Shown here in pieces: positions 41,288-51,300 of a DNA stretch of 64,000 nucleotides. Below the pieces are notes generated by a model. It did no database searches. It saw nothing but the letters and a program-made list of their open reading frames with translations, and was not told where the DNA came from. The number at the start of each line of letters is the position of its first letter. Position 1 is the first letter of the stretch. The DNA comes from Ustulina deusta (Eukaryota; Ascomycota; Sordariomycetes; Xylariales; Xylariaceae): positions 806,001 through 870,000 of the forward strand of contig JAJNNX010000007.1 of the NCBI GenBank assembly GCA_023159155.1, read 5' to 3'. A program made the translations under genes and the position numbers.

Positions 41288-41586
41288 TATTAAATAAGTT
41301 TTATATAATATATTATATATAAAACAAATAATATATATAAATAGAATATAATATATTATATTATGTTATTTATAAAAAAAAAAAAAAAAAAATGTTTATA
41401 CAAAGCATGAGTTTTTTATATTTATGTGAGAGCTTATACTATTGTACAAGCTAATATAACAAAGGGGAAGTAAGGTCCCTTTTGTCCGGCCAAAGTCCAG
41501 CTAACATCCGTACAAAAGCCAAGCGTGAACTCGCACTCCGTGCAAGTTGCACAATAAGGTTGTAACCAATGCTAGTTATTCCAACA
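41288..41586 (-). repeat. Element D LTR, right copy
   Basis: The 299-bp copy starts TATTAAATAAGT, ends TTATTCCAACA and is followed by TAATA. Its last 150 bp keep many C and G bases. It is longer than the left copy because of AT-rich expansion near 41,320-41,390. Confidence 0.82.
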
Positions 41587-44504
41587 TAATAAATATATAA
41601 AAATAAGCTAGAACTTTTTAATTAGCTTTTTTTATAATACTATTTGTTTTAAAATAATAAATAGTATTTAGTTTTTATTTTATTTTAATTAGTTTATAAA
41701 AATATTACTAAAAACTTTTTATTTAATTTATTTTTTTATTACTAGTAATTATTTTTAAAAATTTATAAAAATATTAAAAACAATATATAAATTATTTAAT
41801 ATATATTTTTATATTTATTAATTATATAGCTTTAATAATAATTATTTGATTTAATTTATTAATAATTATTATAATAAAAAATAAATTATTATTTTTTGTT
41901 ATAAAAAAATTTATTATAAAATTTATAAATAACTTATTTTAAAACTATTTTAAAACTAGAAATAATTTAAAAAAAAACTTTATTTTTTATATTTTTAAAT
42001 ATTCTTTTTATTATATATATTATAATTATTAATAAAGCAATATATTATTTAGTATATATTTAATTAGAAGTAACTTTTAGCTAGAATTGTTATAGTTTTA
42101 TTTTATTTTAGGTATTTTATTAAAATTAAATTGTAATAGTTCTAAATTAAGCTAGTTTAAAATAATTTTTAGTTTAATATTTATATATAATTTTAATATT
42201 ATAAAATATTATTTATTCCGATTTTATATTTTAAAATATTAATATTTAAATTTTTTTTTTTTTTTTATGTTTAGTAAGAATTTTTATTTATTATTTTTTA
42301 TAGCTTTAATTATTAATTAGTAACTAAAAACCTAATCTAGTATAATATTTTAAGTTTATTAAAAATCTTTATATATAAAGATTTAATATTTTAAAAATAG
42401 TTTATTTTTTTAGAACTTTAATAAGTTTATTTTTATATTATTATATAGTTTAAAAGCTATTTATTTTTAACAAAATAATACAAAATTTTTTTTAATAAGT
42501 TGTTTATTTATTTTTAAAAGCAAGTTTTATTTTTTTTATAATAAAGTATTTAGCTAAGCACTATCTGCTCCTGCTTTATAAGTAAATATAAACTTAAAAT
42601 TAGCTAAAAATTTGGCTTATTTGATTTATTTTTCTAAAAGCTTTTTTAAAATTATAAAATATTTTAAGTTTTTATAGTTTATTATTTTATATATTTATAT
42701 AGTTTATAATTACTAAAAGCTTTTTATTATAAATTTTATAATTATTTTTTATAAATAAAAACTTTTATAAAAAATATATTATTAAATAAAAAAGTCTATG
42801 CTTGTTATATTAAAATAAATAACTATTATAAATTATTTTAAAATAATTTACTTTTAATACTATAAGTTTATTTAAATTAAATTAAGCAAAAATTAGTTTT
42901 AATATAAAAAATAACTTAAACTGCTTAAAAGTAGTATTTTTTATATCTTTTTAGCAAAATAAGGGTTTTTTTTAATTAAAGCTATAAGTAATGCTATAAT
43001 ATTAGTATATTTTAGTATAAATTATTTATAAAAATTTATAAAACCTAAAAATCTTTTTATATTTTTAAATAATTTAAAAACTTTTTATTTATAAATAGCT
43101 TTTATTTTTTTGAAGTTTATTTATATTTTTATTCTAGTTTTAATAATAAATTTTAAATATTTTATTATAATTATTTTAATTTTATATTTATTAATATTAA
43201 AATATAAATTTATAGCTTATAAAACGCTTAAGATCTGCTTTATTTTTTTTAATTTGTTTAACTATATTAAAACGTTATTTATATATATAAAAGTAAAAAT
43301 ATCTAAATATAAGTATAAAATAGTATTTATATAGCGCTAGAACATGGCAGAAGTGCTAAATAGTCCAAAAAGGGTTACTAATTATTTAAATAAACTAAAC
43401 TTTATATAAAAAGCTATTTTTTACTTATTTTTTTTTTTAATATATAGCTTATAAAAAATTGTTTAGATATCAAGCTTTATAAACTAATAAATTTTAAAAA
43501 AGTTTGCTAATATTTTTTTAATAAAAAAAAAATATTTATTTATTTAGGTTATAATATTAAATGCTTTATAATTAATATAAAAATATAATCTTTTTTTTAG
43601 TTTTTTTATAAAAAGAATAAAAATATTTATAAGTAAGCTATTAGTTTTAATATAGCTTTTATTTAATAGTTTTATTAATATTTTCTTTAATACTACTAGC
43701 TTGTTTTATAATATTCTATAAAAAAGCTCTTATAATATTTAAAGATCTGTTTTTTTAAAGGTTTATAAAAATAATATTTTATAATTAGCTCTTTTATAAT
43801 ATAAAAAAGCTTATCTTTTACTACTTTATTAAACAATAAAACCTAATTTTTTTATTTTTTTAATAATCAAAATAGCAATAAAATTAAGTCTTTTAGTACT
43901 AAAGCTTTTATAATATTTACTAGTATAATAATAAATATTAAAATATTAATTACTCTAATATATTATAGCCTTTTTATTTCTATAATAAAAACCATTCTAT
44001 TAAATTAATACATATTATATATTTTCTTAATATTTTTAGTTTACAAAATAAATCTAGTCTTTTATATTTTAAAGTTTTTAGTTTATTTTATACTAATTAT
44101 ATATTTATAAGCAATATAAATCACTTCTAATTATTCTATTTAAAGTTTTTCTAAAATAATATTATGTTTTAAACAAAAAACTATATATACTAGTATTTTT
44201 TATTAAAACTTATTAATATTAAATTTAATATATATTATTTTACTAATAATTTTTTGTTCTATTACTATTTTTTTTTAGCTTTTTTAAGCTAATAAAAATA
44301 TATAATAATTATAAACATTAAACTAAAAATTTGCTTATTATAACTATATATTTATAACTTTAATTAATTATTATTTTAATAATTAATATTTTATTATAAA
44401 TAAAGTCTATAATAAAAAATAAACTATTTATTAGCTATTTTAATTTTACTACTAAGCTTATAAAAATTAAATCTTTTATATATTCCTACTAACAATTAAA
44501 AGCA

Positions 44505-44984
44505 AAAGCTATTTATTTTCTAAATTTTTATTATTTTTTGTTTTTATGCTTTGTTTTACTGCTATACTAGTAATTCCTACTCTGCTTCTAGTTTTTATAG
44601 GTTATTAAACAGAAACAAACAAATATTTAGCAATAAAATAACTACTTTTTTTATATTATAAGTATTACTTATTTGTTTTTTATTTGTTTATTTTTTTATT
44701 TATTACTTATTAAGCTTTAGGCTTATTTTAAACAAAAAAAAAGCTAGTAGTTCTTACTTTTATTATTTTTATATTTTTTTATACATTTATTGCAAGTAGC
44801 AGAAAAAAAAATAGCTGTTCTAATAAAAACCTGCTGCTTGTTCCTTAGTTAAAAGAACAGTAAAAGCTGCGCTTTTCTAAATAACCTACTATAGTTATTA
44901 TATTGCATGTTTATCCGGCATAATCTAATAGCAGATCATGCAAGATTAGCTTGTTTGCTAGCTAAGCATTAATAACTCTTTTTA
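44505..44984 (+). repeat. R2 repeat copy at 5' side of A3
   Basis: The segment matches 26,630-27,090 and 32,735-33,205 in direct orientation. It separates the A3 body from the R1 fragment at 44,985-45,212, as expected if R2 belongs to the leader region of family A. Confidence 0.7.
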
Positions 44985-45212
44985 AGATAGTAAGAAAATA
45001 CTATTTATTAACTAACTTAGGAAAAGAAAAAAAAAAAAGAAGACTTTGCGAGAGCAGAGTCTTTGTGGCTATATAGCTATTAACGTACTGCTAGCGCGGA
45101 GTTCCGACGCACTTCTCCGACGCACTTCCGTGAGAAGTTCCGTGAGTTCCGGCGGAGGTCCGGAACTTCCATTAATCGGCAAGGCTCTCAAGGCTAGCCT
45201 TGCCCGTAACAA
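44985..45212 (-). repeat. R1 fragment at edge of AT block, largely unmutated
   Basis: The fragment aligns with 34,140-34,326 in the same orientation and with 26,450-26,600 and 28,860-29,050 inverted. From about 45,046 on it retains CpG-rich sequence such as CTCCGACGCACTTCCGTGAG, where the other copies have T and A. It ends at about 45,212, where single-copy sequence of normal composition begins. The short open frame at 45,046-45,264 crosses this end and is not a gene. Confidence 0.8.
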
Positions 45213-46309
45213 ATTGGAGTATTATTTAGAAAATATTGTTTACCCATACAAAATAAGAGGTTAGAAAACACATAGCTAGTCAGATTAAAGTTAAATTAGT
45301 ATAGCTTATGCTACATATTCCTGCATATTTCTGCAGGCCAAGCCATTAGCGCCGGTCAAGTTGTAATCAAGGAATACGGTAGCTTAACTGTAGGTACTAT
45401 GGAAAGGCCCACTCACCCTTTATCAGGTAGAGTTGTACTCGATCCACCATCCGTATAGGGTAGGTATTTCACTGCAATTTTAGCCCACGTCAACGGGATG
45501 CAGGTCGTGTAGGTAGGTACTCAGCCTCAATTACCTAGCTATCTTTGGTCATTGCAAGGCGAACGGCAGACCAATCACTTGCTGCCCCGCGTTTTCGAGT
45601 TCCACAGCCATCACACTAATTATCTCTGATACCTATATGTAGACTCTTTGATCTCGCACATACCAAAGTTGGAGAGTACAGTATGAAGGTTGTTCTTCTG
45701 GTGTACCTCAGGGTATCTAATCTGATAGTCTGCTCAAAGGCGCCATGTGTGCAGCCTTGGTTTTTTGCATATCGGTTTGCTCACTGTAGGTACCTATCAT
45801 GAGAGGTTGAGAATAAGTACGCAGTACCTACTACTGCAGAAAGGATCACCCATGCAGGTGTGCACAAAGTCGCAAAATAGTGCCTCATTTACAACTGCAT
45901 ATATCATATATCAGCACTGCTTTTTTAGCCCTCGCCGGGGGAGTTGGACTACCTACATAAGTCTGTAATAGGTCCATTTCAGACCCATCCCCACTTGTAG
46001 AAGGAACTTCAAGGTTGTCTATCCCTGTAGACATTCCCGGCATGTTGCACTACTTTTTTTGATGTGCTTAGTACGCTGTACCTAGGTACCTACTCTAGTA
46101 GCCTACTGGACGTGCCATCCTGTCTCGATATGCTGCATCCTGACCTATAGTGTGCAATCATAGTACCTACACTGCCTTCATGCACCTCGTTTTTTTTTTA
46201 GCCCCCAGAACCCATGCCTGCCGAGAAAGAAACCAGCCACACCCAACGCCGCAAAAGAACCCCCTGCAAACGTCCCATGCATAGGTCCCACGACACCCGC
46301 GCGAGCCAT
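45213..46309. other. Intergenic; no gene seen
   Basis: The composition is balanced and the sequence looks single copy. The motif TAGGTACC or parts of it recurs often (for example near 45,388, 45,505, 45,787, 46,080-46,100 and 46,165). Short open frames (such as 45,747-45,968) show no recognisable protein features. The right end is the 3' flank of the caspase-like gene. Confidence 0.6.
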
Positions 46310-48034
46310 CTATCCCGTCTTCCCCGAGACCTGGACCGAAACCTCCTGCGCCTCATCGGGGGCCGCCAAAACCCACTCCCTCCATCGTCGCACGTCGAGA
46401 CTCGGTCTCGGGAGCCGGATCTGCAGCTTGACGCCGGGCTCGCTGACGTTGCGCGCGTAGTTGGTCTCGACGGCGAGCGAGGCGTCGAGGCGGGAGAGCA
46501 CGATGTTGCGGCGGGCCTCGCGCGTCGACTGCGCGATCTGCACGTAGACGGGGTAGTTCGCGGCGCGTCCGGGCGCCGTCGGCGTGCGGATGGGGTTGCC
46601 CGGGGCCGCCATGTCGAGGAGCTTGCGGTGGAGCTCGGGCACGGAGACGCCGTGGGTCGCGAGGTTGGGCGCGTCCAGCATCAGGGCCAGGGTGAGCGTG
46701 AAGGAGGCGCTCGGGTTCCCCGTGATGCCCGGGCCGAGCAGCTCGAAGGAGCCCGGGCCCTCGATGTGGCTCGAGTAGGCGTGTTGGGCGAACGGGCTGT
46801 CGTTCAGCATGAGCACGTCTGCGCGGCCGAGGCCGAGGGCCTTGGTCACGACTCTTGCCGGGACCCCGGGCTTGTCTTTTCTGAAAGTGGTCATGACAAT
46901 TGTTAGTTGCAATGCAATTGATGACGTGAGGATGTAGGGAAGGAGAAGAAGAAGAGTGCCTTTCCGGGATATTGGGTGTGTTGAGCTGTTAGCTGTATAG
47001 CATGGACAAGAGTCTGGAGTTAAGACTGCCAAAAATAACAGAGAAAATGATAGCAAGGAATGGGGGGGGGGGGGGGGGGGAGTAATACATAAAGAAATAA
47101 CAAACAGGTGAGAGCAACTTACCGTCCATACCACATAAGCTCCGTCGTGTTGTAATTGGCTCCTGCCGAAGGTTCAATGGGTGTGGTACTGACAAAGTCG
47201 GCTTGTCCACCATACCAGAAGATCAAGAGATTATCCGGGCCGCCGTACTCCTGCACAAAGTGCTTGATCTTGGCCGTGAGCGCGTCCTATGCAAGTCCAG
47301 GGTCAGCAAGCGCTTAAACAATATCGAGGGTCAGTGGAGTTAGTCACAGAGGTACGAAAAATGTCCATATAATTCGGCAAATAAATCATGTCATGTCAAA
47401 AGCGGGGAGGAGAGTGAGTTGATCGCGTATTACTGACCTGTGGGACATCTACCGAGGGAACCATCCACACCTGCGCCTGGATGCCATAGCGGCGGTCGAG
47501 GACAGCGGCAAGCTGGTAGGCGGCGGGGAAGAACGGGCCTTGTCGTGCGTTCTGTGCGATTGTGCTCGACGAATTTCTCACATGGAAACGGGACTCAGAA
47601 GAGGATCGAATCGGGTAATTCGCGTTCGATTCCGAACTGACCGAACTAACTCGCGACCGCCCAAACGGTGGCAGAGGAGGGTATGGATCCGCGGTTGTGG
47701 ATGCATCTGTAGACTCGTTCTCGGACCAGCACACGAGAAGTGCACGCGCGCTGCGGTACCGACTGTGATGGCGGCGTGGCCAGGCATCTTCAATCGCGAT
47801 CTGCAGTGCGGCGACGTGGTTTTTCAAGTCTTCTTCGGTGAGGTTGTAGCGGCGGTGTGGTCTGGTATAGACTCGTGGACTGGCATTCAGGCTTCCCTCT
47901 TGCGTTTCCGAGGGCGACTCCGATGGCTTACTTCCCTTAGCTCGTGAGAAAGATTCCTTGATAAAACGAGTGAAGCTGCTGCTTCGGTTGCCAGGCGGCG
48001 CCGACTCTGGCTGCTGCGGGTTTCCGGGCTGCAT
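46310..48034 (-). CDS. Degenerate caspase-like (peptidase C14-type) protein
   Basis: The proposed exons on the minus strand are 48,034-47,438, 47,286-47,123 and 46,880-46,310, giving 443 residues. Donors are GTCAGT and GTAAGT, acceptors ATAG and TTTCAG, and the phases agree. The first about 90 residues are Ser/Pro-rich and probably disordered. A caspase-like fold follows: beta strand ALLVCW (98-103), an AYQLAAVLDRRYGI segment (172-185), LLIFWYGGQAD (219-229) where active enzymes have YAGHG, and ADVLMLNDSPFAQ (about 274-286) where active enzymes have D-x-C. The catalytic His and Cys are therefore both absent. The family call rests on this pattern and on resemblance to fungal C14-like proteins. 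Function is unknown; it may be a pseudoenzyme. The second intron is long (242 nt) and contains a run of 19 G, so an extra small exon cannot be excluded. Confidence 0.68.
47062..47080. repeat. G19 homopolymer in intron
   Basis: Nineteen consecutive G bases on the plus strand (C on the coding strand) lie inside the second intron of the caspase-like gene, upstream of its acceptor. On the transcript this is a long C tract. Confidence 0.95.
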
Positions 48035-48399
48035 CTTGGAAGATGGTGTGCTTTACCGGTGATGTGATGTGTGCTTGAACTGAGCTCAGAGATAACGAAC
48101 GAAGTCGGAGGCTACCGTCTTGTTGTTTGTGTGCAGAGGGTATGGTGCAGTGGGATGTTGTTGCTTTGCGAGCAGTTGAGGTATGTACATAGGTACATCG
48201 ACTGGAAGTGTGAGTGAATCTAGGTGTAAGGTAGTGAATAGAAAGAACGCAAAGGGCCGCCTGTGACTGTTCATTCCAAGCCTCGGTGAGTTTGCTTGCC
48301 ACAAATCAGAATGTTATTTCTATAACTACAGAAAACAGATATAATACACCCATGCAACGCCCTAAAATATTTTTGTCTCTACCATCTCAGTAAATTGTA
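48035..48399. other. Intergenic between ADE6 3' end and caspase-like gene 5' end
   Basis: The 365-bp gap holds the downstream flank of ADE6 and the upstream flank of the caspase-like gene; both genes are on the minus strand. A TAGGTAC motif occurs near 48,192. Open frames here (such as 47,937-48,302) overlap the first exon and lack protein features. Confidence 0.6.
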
Positions 48400-51300
48400 T
48401 TACCCAACCCATTTCTTAGCATTCCGGAACATCTTGATCCATGGCCCATATTGTCCAAGCTCCTTCAGCTGTTTTTGAGGAATATAACTTGCTACATCTG
48501 CCATTATTGTTCGTTCAGGGTGTGGCATCATTGCAAGTACACGACCATCGCGACTAGCAACACTAGCGATTCCTTGAGGGCTACCATTGGGGTTAGATGG
48601 GTATCTCTCCGTGACTTCTCCATAATTATTGACGTATCTTAGGGGAGCCAATCCTTCATCCACGATGGACTGTAGCTTGGCTGGCGATGAGAACTCAGCC
48701 CTGCCTTCACCATGAGAGATGACAATGGGCAATGACGAGCCTTCCATACCATCAAAGAAGACAGAGTTCTGTGCCCCACTACCGATCTTTACCATGGAAT
48801 AGCGACCCTCAAACTGCTGGCTCTTGTTTTGGACGAAGATGGGCCAATTCTCTGCGCCTGGGATCAGGCCAGGGTTGAATTCGTTGAGTCGAGCAAGCAT
48901 CTGACAGCCGTTACACACGCCAAGGGTGAAAGTTCTGGGTCGCTTGAAGAAGTCCTCAAAAGTTGCCTTAGCCTTCTCGTTCTTGGAGATGGAGAGCGCC
49001 CATCCACGACCAGCTTCGAGGACATCACCAAAAGAGAAGCCGCCACAAGCTGCAAGGCCACTAAAATCATCAAGCGTGCGGCCGTCAATAATATCAGTCA
49101 TCATAACATCAATTGCGTCAAAACCTGCTGCGCGGAAGGCAAAGGCCATTTCTGCGTGGCCGTTCACACCTTGCTCTCGGAGGATGGCTACTCGCGGTCT
49201 TGGGGCAACTAGACCTTTCAGACTGGCAAAAACTGAAAGACCATCATCCGCAGGATCGAACCGCAGATTAAACGAGATACCAGGATCTTTATTGTCCAAG
49301 ATTGAAGCATACTCTTGTTCGGCGCACTCGGGATTATCTCGTTCCTTTTGCATCTGGAACGAAGTTGCTGACCACCACTGCTGCATTTCGGCTCTGTCCA
49401 GATCGACAAGTGATTTTCCCTTATACCGAACAGTGAGTGATTGTCTGGTAGTTGACCGCGTAAATCCGATCTTCTTAAGAAGTCCGGGAGGCGGTCCACA
49501 AGTAGCAAAGCAGCGTCTGAATCGGGCTTCGTCCGATTTTCGCACCTGGAATACAGCACCAAGTTCTTCGTTGAAAAGTGCATCTAGGACATTTGACTCG
49601 GAGTCGGATGGGACTAGTGCGTCGATGTAAATCTCGGCAGCAGACCGACCGGCGAATATCATCTCAGCAACTGTGGTCAAAAGACCGCCATCTGATCGGT
49701 CATGGTAAGCAAGGACAATGCCTTCTTCGTGCAGCTGGGACACAGCATCGAAGTAATCCGTGATAAGCTCCGTGTCGCGAACATTTGGTGCCTCGTTGCC
49801 AAGTTGACCAAGGCTCTGAGCGAGAGCCGATCCACCCATAGCCTTGAACCCCTGAGCGAGATCAACGAATATGAGAACAGACTCGCCAACATCTTCGACA
49901 CGTCGAAGCTGTGGTGTCCAAGTACTGCGGACATCCTCGACAAGAGAGAACGCAGATATCGCAACTGTAACTGGAGCGGTGACGCTCTTCGATTCACCTG
50001 TCTCTTTGTCTTTCCACGAAGCCTTCATCGAGGTGGAATCCTTGCCAACAGGAATAGCCACGCCCAATTTGGGGCACAGATCCATACCAATAGCTTGAAC
50101 CGCCTCATACAGAGCAGCACCTTCACCAGGATGGTTGACAGCAGCCATCCAATTAGCCGAGAGCTTTACACGCCGTAAGTCACCGCGGACCTTGGGGTTG
50201 TTTTTGATGTGAGCCGCGGCAAGGTTGAGTAAACTTTCTACGACTGCCATTCGCGCCGATGCTGCTGGGGAAATAAGCGCTAAGGACGCCTTTTCGCCCA
50301 TCGCCATCGCCTCTCCATTCCGGGTCTGTTCATCAACGCTGAAGGAAGTCAAAGTGACAGCAACGTCTGCCACAGGTACTTGCCAAGGTCCAACGAGTTG
50401 ATCTCGAGTTACCTGACCTCCGACCGATCGATCCGCGATAGTAATGAGGAACATCTTGGAGCCTACCGACGGCAGAGAGAAAACGAGGCGTGTAGCTTGT
50501 GTGATCATTTCGGTCAGATTCGAGACACCATGTTTTTCCCGAAGGCTTGAGGCGGAATCGAACGCTTTCAAATCCCTGTTAGCCGTTTTGTCAATTCGCT
50601 CCTGCTTCCGGCCTGGGGGGAAAAGAGCATCCATAGGCAGATCGATCGGTAATGGTTGAGATGCAGTCTCGCGATCCTGCAGAATTAATCGAGCACCTCT
50701 ACTTCCGTCTCTAGAGGTAAGCGTTCCTACATTAGAGAAGCCGCAGCGCTCTCGCTTGCAAATGCTAATGAAACGGTTGATGCGGTCTCTGTTGATCAGA
50801 AGCACGTATCTCTCCTGGGCTTCACAGCACCTAATTAAGTGTTGGTAGCGAATCCTTATATACAGCCAAAAGGCCCAACAACGGAGGAATGAAGCGGACT
50901 TACCAGATCTGAAGCGGGCTCATGCTGTCGTCAACACTTGCAACTTGGCGCAGTTCAAACTTACCTCCACCTAGGGCATCTTTGACTAGCTCTGGTAAAG
51001 CATTAGACAATCCACCTGCGCCTACATCATGAATCATAGCAATCGGATTTTCTTCGCCCAGGGCAACGCAGGTGTTAATAACCATCTGCAGGAGAGTTAG
51101 CAAAATATTTATGGACCAGACAACGTTATGACGTAGCCTGAAAGATGTAATCTAGCAGTTTGATACCATATTGTGATATAGGGGCGAATTTTGGAACGCA
51201 CCTGAACACGCCGCTCGACTTCGGGATTGCCGCGTTGCACACTATTGAAGTCTAGTTCAGCTGTGGCCTCACTTGAATTACTGCTTGATGCGGCACCACC

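Larger units (their letters stand above)
36776..41586 (-). mobile_element. Element D: RIP-degraded Copia-like LTR retrotransposon
   Basis: The 4.8-kb element has LTRs at 36,776-37,033 and 41,288-41,586 and a target-site duplication TAATA (36,771-36,775 and 41,587-41,591). The empty site is visible in A2 near 29,965. On the minus strand at about 38,900-38,540 a Copia-type reverse transcriptase can be traced: a region like I-A-I-x-x-Y-V-D-D-F-L near 38,760-38,720, followed by D-I-K-D-I-I-G, D-R-K-T-x-T-I and N-L-Y-K-A-R-P near 38,660-38,550. Element length also suits Copia. The superfamily call is moderately secure; the orientation rests on this RT reading. Confidence 0.7.
35956..44500 (-). mobile_element. 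Family A Gypsy element copy A3, interrupted by element D
   Basis: The body is 35,956-36,775 and 41,587-44,500, collinear with A2. Element D sits between. R1 copies in minus orientation lie on both sides (34,112-35,955, and a fragment at 44,985-45,212), so A3 is the best-preserved outline of a whole family A element with both LTRs. The open frame at 43,110-43,334 is an AT-rich low-complexity artefact. Confidence 0.78.
1..45212. other. AT-rich RIP-mutated retrotransposon block
   Basis: The stretch is very rich in A+T and TpA, with long A and T runs and no open frame of credible coding quality. Where repeat copies can be compared inside the window (for example 45,046-45,212 with 34,175-34,326), nearly all differences are C-to-T or G-to-A, the signature of repeat-induced point mutation in ascomycetes. 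The composition changes abruptly near 45,212, after which normal genes begin. The block is made of three copies of an old Gypsy-type family (A, with R1 LTRs) into which elements B, C and D were later inserted. Short open frames in the block are chance products of AT-rich sequence. Host genes are not visible. Confidence 0.95.

Noticed and set aside
45046..45264. 72-residue open frame at the edge of the AT block
   Set aside because: It is mostly the un-mutated R1 fragment and runs across the repeat border.
46214..46906. 230-residue plus-strand open frame
   Set aside because: It is antisense to the third exon of the caspase-like gene and is Arg/Gly/Glu-rich, as expected from the GC-rich opposite strand.
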